Shown in pieces: positions 23,901 to 35,900 of a stretch of 64,000 nt of DNA. Numbering within the stretch: the first letter of the stretch is position 1; each line of letters starts with the position of its first letter. Both the position numbers and the translations under genes were made by a program. Under the pieces are notes generated by a model. That model made no database searches, was not told where the DNA came from, and saw only the letters and a program-made list of their open reading frames with translations. Source of the DNA: Balanoglossus misakiensis (lineage: Eukaryota > Hemichordata); the NCBI GenBank assembly GCA_040954595.2, contig CM082598.2, forward strand, positions 4,774,001 to 4,838,000. The letters run 5' to 3'.

Positions 23901-26900
23901 CCTCAGTGCAAAGCCCTCGTCTCCTCGACAGAACGTTCGCCTTGTAAGCTCTCAACTTAAAACAGTCATCAAAGTATTGGGTTGCCACGATCACAGGCGA
24001 CACTAAGCTCTGATTACACGGCATTGCGGGCAGACCACTTCAAATATCACACCTCGCAAACCTGCCGTACTATGAACACCATTGCAAACAATATGGTTGT
24101 TACTTTGTATTACACTGTAGTGTAACTGCTACAATGTACATCATTGCAAACAATGTGATTGCTACTTTGTATTACACTGTAGTGTAACTGCTACAATGTA
24201 CATCATTGCAAACAATGTGATTGCTACTTTGTATTACACTGTAGTGTAACTGCTACAATGTACATCATTGCAAACAATGAGGTTGTTACTTTGTGTTACA
24301 CTGTAGTGTAACTGCTACAATGTACATCATTGCAGACAATGCGGTTGTTACTTTGTATTACACTATAGTGTAACTGCTACAATGTAAATCATCCTTTCAG
24401 ATCATCTAGTTCATCATCAATGAAATTAAGCTTAAAAAGAGGGGAATCTTCTGGAAGTGGAAAATAAAATTTGCACCATGTCAGCTATGCTAACGTCCAC
24501 ACCTGTCAGACAAACTCCACAGAATTATCTACTGGCTGAAAAAACTATAAGTGCTGAACAATGTTGTGTTTTTTAGGAGCACACCCTGACCTCATCAAGT
24601 AAGACAATGAAATGCTGTCTTTTCCCCCGGAAGAATGTAAAGCGAGGCAAAACCTCGGAAAAGGAGTATTTCGAATGAGTGCCCAACAGCAACATGGTGC
24701 TGTTGGTGGTTTGTGGATGTGTGCGGGTGTGACATGGCTCCCATATTACCTCAAGTGCAACCTGAATGCTGGCTGGCCAGGACACAACATAAATGTTTAA
24801 CCCTCTCACAGGCATCTGGGCAATACGATTTACACAATTTGTGAATTGTATACAACAGAATATGCAAACTTAGTTTGAGCATGAAACATGAATATTTTTC
24901 ACCCTTCCACCCCCATCTTTCAGTACAATGGTCTGACCACACCATTCCAAATGATGGGACTAGGCCACAAGTACAACCAGGGAAAGGTAGGACTTCTAGA
25001 CAACGAAGTACCGACTGTGAAAGGGTTTGGATGTCTTTCCGAGCGGTGTGTAAAGAAAGTGATGTGAGATGTTTGAAGCGAAGGTGGAGATAAAGTAGAG
25101 TCTTGAGTAGGAAATGATGTTGCCACAAGAACAGTGCCTACACACATTCAGAACAGCAGTCTCGCAGAATCTCGCGAAGTTTGTCAGAGAGAGATTTCTG
25201 AGCAAACTCGAGAAGAGTTGAATGTTCCAAACGCCTCTCTCCATTTGACGAGTGTAGTTTTGAAGCAGGCTTTTAATAAATAGAAAGTTTGGGGGATTGG
25301 ATGATGAACCTTACAAAGACTAGAAAGTCAGAAAATCTACACCCAACTGCTACATCTGGACAGCATTTACATTTGACAGGTGCTAATTGTTTCCATTCAC
25401 TAAAAACAACCTCACCAGGTTTTTCTTATATGTGTTAACTTCTACTGAAGGGGCAATGTTAAATCAATCATTCTAATGGGGTACCTGGGACAAGATTTCA
25501 AGCAGTCTCATGACAATGCCAGGCAAAGACTACAGAAGTGCAGAAGAGATGAGAAGTTTTCCATCATCATCATCATCATCATCATGTCATCAACATCATC
25601 CATACAGCTGCTTAAACCAGACCAGTATGTAAGGTGCAAAAGCATGAAGTTTTACGGGAGCCATTATTTTTGAAAGACAGCGTTGCAAGCATGCAGAAAA
25701 TAAAGAAAGAGAAAGAATACAGCACACCCGTCAAGTGGAGGGTATGAAATAACATTCCGAACGATATCACCTTTATTCGAAAATCAGGAAACAGAAAAAA
25801 ATACAAGTTTTACACTGCACATCAAACCAATATGCCGGGAGAGAGAAAAGAGAACAGAAAGGGAGGGAGGGAGGGAGGAGGGATAGAAGAGATTCTGGAG
25901 GGGGGGGAGCTGACATGTCTTTTTACAAAGCTGTAGAGAGGCGAGTCTCGCAGTGAAAATGGTAGGCATGGTTACAGAGGCAGGATGGTAGAGAGAGAGA
26001 GATGGATAGAAGTGAATGCAAGATTGGTGGGGGTAACCCTGTTCAGCAGTTCGGTGAGAATTTGGAATTCGTCCAAAGGATATTTTTCTCGTTTTACTCT
26101 TTTTTTTCGGGGGGAGGGTTGGGGGGGGTTCATTTTTGCATGCAACTTTTTACAAGACTGGAGGAAAATAAAAATATAGTCACTGCTGTGATGAAACAAA
26201 GTATCTCACACAGAAACACAACAGAAACAATGACTGAGAAAAAAGAAAGAAAAATAAGTTCATAATATACACTGCACAGTGGCAACCAGAATACAATGAC
26301 AGGTAGCAAAAGATTATACAGTGGAGGAAAGAGAACAAGCATGAAACCAAACAAACGCAAGAAATGACTGCCAAAGTAGAAAGAACAGCATTTTTATGGA
26401 AGACAGCAAAAATTGTCATTCGCAGAGATTCGTCTAGCTTAACATTTTTCTAACGCCTTTTACTACCACTGTTGAAAAATGTTCTTGAAAACACCCTCTG
26501 AAACGTGTTAGCTCACAATCTTTTTTTTTCGTTTCTTTTTAAAAAATATTTTTTTTTCATCGTCAAAAAATTCAACTTTTTCATTTTGATGGTAAATTTC
26601 ATGAAATGTAAAAAAAAATGAAAATTCTTTCACGTGAGCACAGAATTGTCTCTGCCTAGTGGACGTAATTGTACAACTCTGACCTGACACAATCTCTTGA
26701 CCTTTGACCTCTGACCTCACGGTCATACCATCTGTTGTTTTAACACTTATTTTTAATTAAACTACACTCAGTTATAACATTGTAAAAAATACCCATGTGC
26801 CCGACAGTAACTTTGGCTGCCATTATTGATGAACTGGCTGTATGTAGGATAGCCTGGCAAAACTAAACAAACGCCCTACATTCTGAATAACGTTGCCTTC

Positions 26901-29900
26901 ATTATTTTTTATTTTGGTTAATTTCTCTTGTTTTTGCCTGAAGTGACATTATCCCCCAGATGTTCTTTGGCCAGGATGCTATGGTTCGACTTTCGACCTT
27001 TTGACCTGTGAACTTTGATAATCAGTTTGGCTATTTACATCGATTTTTTGACCGTTCAGAACGTTGAGAAAGAAGTCTAGAAACTCGGTTAAACAAAGAG
27101 ACTGGAATGGGAAAAACACCTGGTGAAATTGCATCCAAGTTGAATCACACATCAAACAATTTTTTTTTTTAATCAGAGTCGACAGAAAAATCTCCCCGTA
27201 AAATACGATGTCACACTTGACCTGACCCCCATGATGTCACTTCCTGTATCTGAAGCACCGAGCATGATGGGCAGGGTGGTGGGCGGCGCTACGCGACTGT
27301 GTCAACTAGGCTCCGTCGTTCCTTTTTTTTCGCCTGAACCGATATTTGCATAAAAATCCAGGAAAAAATAATAAATACTGTAAAAGTGCCTCTTTTCTTG
27401 AAACCGCCCACCACTCTTACCCATCACGCTCGCTAAAATTTATAAAAAAAACTTGCAAGCTCTGTCGAGCACAGCGATTTGCGCTGCCATGACAACCGGG
27501 TCCAGTATCACGCCCTCGTGTCGTCATGCCAACCGGGTCAAGTGTCACACCCCTTTCCCCTGATATGATCAAAATCAAACAACACAACTACTACAAGCAA
27601 TCAAGATGCGGCTTTACTTTCAAATTTTCGCCGATCTTCTTATTTTCTCTCGTGTTTCATTTTTTTTTTCTTTAAATCAAGTCCAGCAGAAAGTAAGGGC
27701 ACAGCAGTTCCCGGTTACACCACAACTTTTTATTCCCTGCCGTTAGTACAGTCAAACCTGTCTATAGTGGCCAGTCAAGGGACTGTCCTGAACTGGCCTT
27801 TATAGACAGGGTGGCCTTTATAGACAGGTCAAATTAATGTACATGTCAATTGCACTGGGATTGTAACAAAGTGGCCACTATACAGAGGTGGCCACTAACA
27901 CAGGTTTGACTGTATGCAACAGGTAGACCGGCAAGGGGGATGGAAATTAGCATCAGGCGAGCCAGCACCCTCCAAAAAAAATTGCAGAGTTTTGTACGTG
28001 TGTGTGTGTGTGTGTGCGTGTACGGGAACGCTCCGATCTGCCTTATACTTTCTGTTGAGTTAAGAAAAGAAAAGTGCGAGTCTGTTTTCGCTTTTTTTTA
28101 ATTTTTTCCCCCAGCCAGGAAGCTAGTAACGCCTAGTGTACGAAGACGAGGGCGTGTACGAGCTGGATGGCCTATACGAACTAGTGGTGCTAGATCTACC
28201 GCTGCCGTACGTGGAAGAGGTGCTCGACGGTCGACTGTAACTAGACGTAGACGAGGGCCGACTGTAACTAGAGGTAGTGGTGGTAGTACTAGAGCGGGGC
28301 GTGTAGCCGCTAGAAGAACGGGGCGTATAGCCGCTTGTCATGCTCACCTCATTGTCGTCGGTTCGTCGGGAGCGTCGGGTGTAGCCAGTGGTTTCTTTGG
28401 TGTCTGCAGTTTTGTTGTCCTGTAAGGGAAAGAGAAACAGACAGAGAGTGATGTATGGTGCCAGTATCAGAATCATCCATTATTTTTGGCTGAAGTGCTA
28501 CAGGGAATACAGTAAAATTTTTGCAAACACTACATTTTTGCAAACCGCGCGAGAGCCAACAACGCAAAAATAAAACGTCGCATAAAATATGTTTTTCAAA
28601 GATAATAATGCAGTATGCAACATCATTGTTGGCTGCAGTGCTACCAGGAATACTGTAAAACACGAACGATAAATTTTTGCAAACTACGTCAGAGCCAAAA
28701 CAACGCGAAAATAAAACGTCGCATAAAAACGTTTTTCAAAGATAATGATGCAGTGAATCATGAGAATGGGAAAATTAATCGTCGAGTGATGTATGGTGCC
28801 AGTATGCAACATCATTGTTGGCTACAGTGCTACCAGGAATACTGTAAAACTGGACATTTTTGCAAACGCTAAATTTTTGCAAACTGCGAGAGAGCCAACA
28901 ACGCAAAAATAAAACGTCGCATAAAAAATGTTTTTCAAAGATAATAATTCAGTATGCAACATCATTGTTGGCAGCAGTGCTACCAGGAATACTGTAAAAC
29001 TGGAATTTTTTTGCAAACGCTAGATTTTTGCAAACCACGCAAGAGCCAACAACGCAAAAATAAAATGTCGCATAAAAAATGTTTTTCAAAGATAATAATG
29101 CAGTATGCAACATCATTGTTGGCTGCAGTGCTACCAGGAATACTGTAAAACTGGACATTTTTGCAAACGCTAAATTTTTGCAAACTGCGCGAGAGCCAAA
29201 AACGCAAAAATAAAACGTCGCATAAAAATGTTTTTTTTTCAGAGATAATGATGCAGTGAATAATGAGAATGGGAAAATTAGTCGCCGAGTAACAGTTGCT
29301 AGCATTTACAATATTGATGTTCACCAAACTCATGCAAAGCACACATCTGTCAAATGTACAAGGATAAAGTGTAAATCCAGAAAATGCAATTTGACATGAA
29401 CTTGAATTGTCTTCAGAAAAAATGACACACTATACCGCGCACAATCAGAAGCACATGACTATTCTTTGCTGATGTCATTATCAAAGACATTAAAATCTCA
29501 TTTCATCAGACAGCTTCAAGCTTGCATAATTTGTACAATGTATGTGTGTTCAATCATACAGAAAAAATATAAATATTCATGTTATATTTGCATCTACTTA
29601 AATATGCAAAAAAGAAACAGCAAAGATATTTACATATGCAAAACATGGTGCGTTAAAATATGAATAATCCTACTGTGACCAGTATTGTGATTCATATGAA
29701 TAGCAAAAACAACATAAAATTGGCAAATAATGTTTTTATTCCTGATTGAGCGTACAAAATAACCTGCAATATGAATAATTTTTATTAATAGACACTGGAG
29801 GCCTACAGCCTACCTTTTCGGGTTTTCCCACCAGTATTTCCGCGCTTTCAATATCCTCCTGAGTCACACCCTAAAATGAACACGAAAACCAAAAGAAATT

Positions 29901-32900
29901 GGCATGCAAATTGGCAAAAAATTGCTACGTCTAAAACGATGATACTGTAAAACACTTCATTTTCGCGAGCAATAAATTTTTCGCGAAATACGCGAGAGCC
30001 AAAATAGCGTGAAAATAAAAAGTCGCGTAATTTTTTTTTGAAGATAACGATGCAGTGAATGAGATAAGAGAACGCGAAAATTAATACTCGTGAAACAGTG
30101 GCCTCTTGCGATATCGCGAAAATTTCAACTCGCGAAAATAAAGTGTTTTACAGTACTTTGTCAGGCACCGATAACATTCTTCACCTTCTTGTCCATATTG
30201 GATAATTTTCACCATGTGCAGGAGTGCTATTATGTCAGAATTTTATTAAAGTGAAAATGTTTATTTTTTCCTGTGAAGGATAGGACACGAATCACCTGTT
30301 TCCAGAAAAACGAACTGTAGTGAAATCAGATATTGCAAAATTCTCCATTTTAAAATAATATAGGACGTGCCATTTCCTTTAATTTTTTTTAGGATTCTGC
30401 ATCAGTAAAAAAATACCTAACTGTAGAATTATAACTGGTTGTATATTTAGTAAACATTACAATATTTTTCAAGCATTTTATTTACATCTGTAAGTATAGA
30501 TCATTTTAAGGAAAACATACTGCAATTGGTTATTGTGTTAATAATGGTCAATCATTTTCATTTGTAAATGAATCAGCTGTTTATGTTGGTATTTTCTGAC
30601 AGGCGGTTCCGTTGACTATTTTAATTGTTTTCCATATTGTCATTTTTGTGGGATAAGGCCCTTTCCCTCCTATATATCATGGGAATTCAATCCATCTGGA
30701 CAGAAGTACATATATGCAGTGGTTAACAATGTATTTTCAACATCTATACATTTGCTACCAGGTGCACTAGTGCAGATACAGAGATCTGTAGTCTATGATG
30801 TTACAAAAATCGCCATATAGTAAATAAGAAGACAAAAGAAAAAGAAAAGAAAAAAGCATTCATGAAAGCATGTGAAGACAGTTTTTAATCCTGCACAAAG
30901 GCCTAAGCTACTTCAGTGAGGTTAGACCTATGCACAGTTACGAATGAGGTGAACAGACAGTGGGTATAACTTCTCACAAAATTTCCATACTTCGTTCTGT
31001 ATATCAGCAAGGTTATTTGCTATAGTTCTTGTGGATTTTGAATAAAGAGTATTTTGTATCTGCACTTCACTGAATTTGAATGACGGCTCAAATTCAGCTG
31101 AAGCCAAACAGATTAATTAGAATACCATGTACGTTTTGTCAAGCCAAATATCAAGTGTAATAATACGATTTCTAGGCAATAAAGTGTGGTCGACACCCCC
31201 CCCCTCCCCCTTGAAGTTATAACCACTCTCCCTTCAATGCTGACATTACTGTGCTAAAGTACATGTATGAACAGTTGCGAAATGGGTTAAGGTGACAGTG
31301 AAATAATAATGAGGGGGGGGGGGGGGGTTGCAACGAGTCATGCCAGCAACAGAAAATGACATGGAAAGTAAAATAAAATACGATTAGAGTTTGCTGAGGG
31401 GCTAAAGAATGACAGAGAGACTGACAGAGACAGACTGTGTGGAGTGAAAAAAGCTGAAAGTAAAAGTGTCGGCCATGCAAAAGATGAGATGTGGCAGTGT
31501 TTTTTTTTTTTTTGATGCAGGATTCGAGGCATGGTCCGTGTGGGTGACCGTGGCGACCGCTCACCTGTGTTGATCTTCGAGTGGCGCGTTCTCGTCGAGC
31601 CCTCGAACGGCGCTGCGTTTCGGACTCTGTGTCCTCTGTGGTTGGGGTCATGTATTGTGGCCTGTGTGGGAGTGCAAGTTACAAGTAAAACTCCTTGTTA
31701 GTCTCACACACGCTGAACCAGTTCAGTCAGTCAGTACAACATCGGGCAGAATATCCCAGTAGACCGTTTTCTGAACTCCACGAGATTTCGCGCTGATATG
31801 CAATTTATAAGTGGGACATTCTCATGTCTCACACGCTGAAACCAGCTCGGCTGAGTTCAGTCAGTCAGTAGTGCCATCTGGCGGAATATCGCAATAGACC
31901 GTTTTCTGAACTCAACGAGATTTCGCGTTGATACGCAATTTATATGTGGGACACAGGACAAACAACACATCATGTTAAACCGCGCAAAAGTTACAATTTT
32001 TGTTAAACTCAGCACCTATTCGAGTTTCATACAAAGCCAGACATGTATTACTAGTACTTGGCTGGCCACATGTCGCTACGGTAGTTAACCAAGTCTCGCG
32101 AGATCTCGCAGTGAGCAGAAAATAGTCTTTTAGGATTTAAACCAACAGAGAAGGGTTCAACATTGCAGAATGATACCTGCGGCCAATACAGGCTGGTTAG
32201 ATTGGCAAAAATCCCTACATAGTGGGAACCGACTCGCAAATATGGTAGAAGTCTGCCCAGAAATGTTTTCGGTGTGGGCAGCATATCTGGTACATAGAGA
32301 AAGCTAAGATTTGCCATAGGCTATGTACACCTATAATTCAATGGCTTGCCTGAATCAAAAAAACTATATTAGAAATTGGCATCGATTTTTGTTGAATTCA
32401 GTGAAACCATCAAAAATGCAATATCTTTGTTTCCAATCTGCCTACGTTCACCTGGGTTCACGTTTTCGCCGTTAAAAGGTTATACACACAATTTCAATGA
32501 CCCACACAGTTAAGAAACTGAATGTAACTTAATGTGCAGAACACCTGTGATTTCACTGCAAACCACACTGCATGCCCGTGACAATCGAAAAAAGAAAAAT
32601 CACAGCCAATACACACCAGCGGTTCAAAAATGGCTGAAAAAAACAAAACGAATCTTTCCAAATCATGTCCAACTACAAAAACTTTGCCGGCGGTTCCAAC
32701 TGAACTCTTGGACATGATGAACGAGATCAGCTTCAGCAAAATGTCACCATACTCCAAGGACTGAAAGATCGTTACAGAACGGGAATGTGGAGCAGAACTA
32801 CTCACTCTTTTCGAAAACACTCAACACATTACACCTTCCTGGTGCCTTGTTCGCATCTGAACATGCTTCTTCCATTTGACTCTGTTGTACGTATTTTTTT

Positions 32901-35900
32901 TTAATTCTTTACCCTCTGCATTCTTTGAACACCTGATTACGTCAATAATTTTACTATTGTGGATGGGTATGATAGAATTTTCCATTCCACGCCCTTAATG
33001 TCCGAAACACACCCACGTACAGTGGCTTTGCAACTCTGGATCAAGGACAACTGCATCATGACCAGTGGATTGGAGATAGTGGGAATCAAGTTCACAGAAA
33101 CTGGAAAATTTCCCTGGCTTGTTTCGATTCACTCCGTTACTAGAACATCTTATACACTCACAATGAAAATCCCAAACAGCAAAACGTGTGACATCTTAAG
33201 TGCAATTCAGAAATCATTTTTTTCGGACGTAAACGTTCTCCTGCCTAAATTCATTCAAATCATTAGTACCTTCTAATAGTCACAGAGGTCACATCATAGT
33301 TTCGCGTGTCTTTGTCTGTTAGCCTTGTTCTATCCCTCTCCGCTAGTCTCTCCTTTTCTTTCTCTCTTTGCTTTTCTTTTTCCTTTTCTTTTTCTTTCTC
33401 TCTTTCCTTCTCTCTCTCCCTCTCCCTCTCCTTCTCTCTCTCCCTTTCCATGTCCGCCCATCGTCTCCTGGTATAACTGTTTGTAGATACAACCCTATGC
33501 AACGGTTAGTCAACAACACGGCTCATACATAACATGCTTTATAGAAGGACAGTATATAAAGCCAGGCTGTCACACAGTCACAATATCATTTCCATCATGA
33601 TAATATTTCAAATAGCCTTGGCCATTTCATCGCGATGAAATATTTCACCATAAACTCATAAGGAATGGTATCTTAGGAATTGGTATGTCGAGAATTATCA
33701 GCAATTTTAGGAAGGAAATGAATTTTTGATTAATGATTTTTTCTGTTGCGTATGTTCAAAACAAATGTGGTCAAGTGGTATTTTAGTTCCCTTAATTTAA
33801 ATTTATTTAAAATAGATTTTACAACTCAAATTTTCTTAAGTGAAAGATCATCTTTAGAAAAATCTAACCCTGCATAATTTTCCTATTTTGTCTGCGAATC
33901 ATATTTGTTCACATAGTTACACAAATGCATAGGATCTTTAACAGTCAGTGAAAATTACCAGAATGTCACAAAATCAAAGTTTTTAATACATTAGACTAGA
34001 AAGATTCTTTGGGAATGAAATGAGGACATAATTAAGCAGACTATTTATTCAAATGTGACATTCTACACCAGGCAGAAAGGGAAAAACAAAACGTAAAAAG
34101 ACTAACTTTATATATGTGTTTAATATACATATCAGGAATTTATTTATTCAGGAATTTATTTATTCAGGATTTTATTTATTCACTATCTGATTTCTAAGAT
34201 TATAAAGAGCAAGATCTAATTTTCTATGCATCAAACATACTATCTTGCAATTTGTAGAGGCATATGGAAGGAGCAAAGTCTGTAGAATTTCTATATAACA
34301 TGCATGCAGCATTGCTAAGTATGAGGCATGGTTTTCTGCATTTCAACTACAATTTGCATACCATTTGCATACGCAGAAGCCAACATGCAAAGCACTATGG
34401 GACAGGGATGACACTGCACATTCTATGAGAGCGCGGAACGTTGATTCTAACCTTCCACCCCTTCAATACAGCCAAATGGTATATTCCAGCATTCAAAGAA
34501 GAGGAGCGCGAGAATCTCGAATACACTACGGGTCATGGAAACGTTTTTAAACACCCTTAAAAACTCTCCATCTTTTACATATTTGAGCTGCCTGGCTGCG
34601 AAAAGGTTTACATCCCCATGCAGAATTTCCACAAAACCTAGCGTCCAAAACATATCATCAGCAACTGAGCAGATTCCCAAGACCAAGAAACTACACCACC
34701 GACTTCAACCCATCACCCCTTAAAACATCACAACACATGGTATCCTCTTGGCTTCTCAACAGTCGGGCAGACCGAACCATGGCAACTGAGGGGTGGACAG
34801 GTTCGCTGTGACTACACATGGGTCAGAAAGCACGCTGAAAGATTTTCTAAAGCTGCGTGTGTACGTGCCGGTATATTCATGCAAATTGCCCAATGAGAAA
34901 GGTACTCCAGACCAAACATTGAAAGTTCAACAAACACAACCAAAATGGCTGGAACCAGATATTGCTTTTTTTCCCACACAGAAGGAATCTAGTAGCAGTC
35001 TATTGTAGGGAGGCTTGCCAATGGTACAGAAGCTACTACTATGAAGCAAACTATGGTTTATATGCAGTACAACATACACATGATCATGCAATACAGAAAC
35101 AGGGTTCAAATGCTCACAAAGAACTTAAATTCAAGAAATTTTGAGTTCAAGAGTGTTTCAGTAAAGGAATGTGGAAGGTGACAGCTGCCTTTCCATGACT
35201 GACTGTATCATAATTGAAAATGATTATAGTCCAAATCTGATATAAAATAATTTCTCAATACAAATGAAATGCTGTGGAAGTCAGATATTGATCATTCTTT
35301 GATGAGTCATGGATGACATACACCACATTTGTATCTTCAATGAGCATAAGAACCCTGGAAAGTTTCCTCCTAACCCTTCCACCACCATGGTTTGGTCCAA
35401 ATCCATTGTTTTCTATGGTGAATTTGGACCTCCTCAAAGGGAAATGGGGGTGGAAGGGTTCATTGAACCTTTCGTAACAATTCAGTTCATGTCTCATGCT
35501 TTTTAAAAGCATAAAAGAATGATTTCAAATTATTTCAAAAGGGAAAAAGTTAAGAAAGGTTCGAGGAAAGTTTAGAAAGATAAACTCTAAAGCTATGCAA
35601 AGCAACTTCATGCATCTTTGCTCCATATAAACTTTCATTACTTTAAGAAATTTCTAACTTAATAATTTTTTTACAAATTTTATATTTTTGAATCTCCAAG
35701 TTCTTGTAAATGCTAAAATCTTTTATTTTCTGCATCAGAGGATTTTAGTTTTGACATAGAAGTATAAACAAACTTTTTTCAATTTGGAATAAAATGACCA
35801 AGACAATATTCGTAAATATTATTCATGCGGGTAAAATAAAAGGAAAACACAATTATCAAATTACAAAAGGAATTGCTGTTTTTGTTTGGCTTTGTTTTTG

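Larger units (their letters stand above)
18893..28122 (-). other. PPP1R12A intron, 9.2-9.5 kb
   Basis: Largest internal intron; no coding exon recognised. It holds two arrays of one 62-base tandem repeat (20990-21445, 24065-24390), a CG-type element (23104-23301), an ATC microsatellite (25561), a cagtcaaacctg element (27747-27915) and a TG repeat (28001). Confidence 0.7.

Noticed and set aside
20990-24390. CRISPR-like array (regular repeats with spacers)
   Set aside because: Units are contiguous and nearly identical throughout, without variable spacers, and the DNA is animal.
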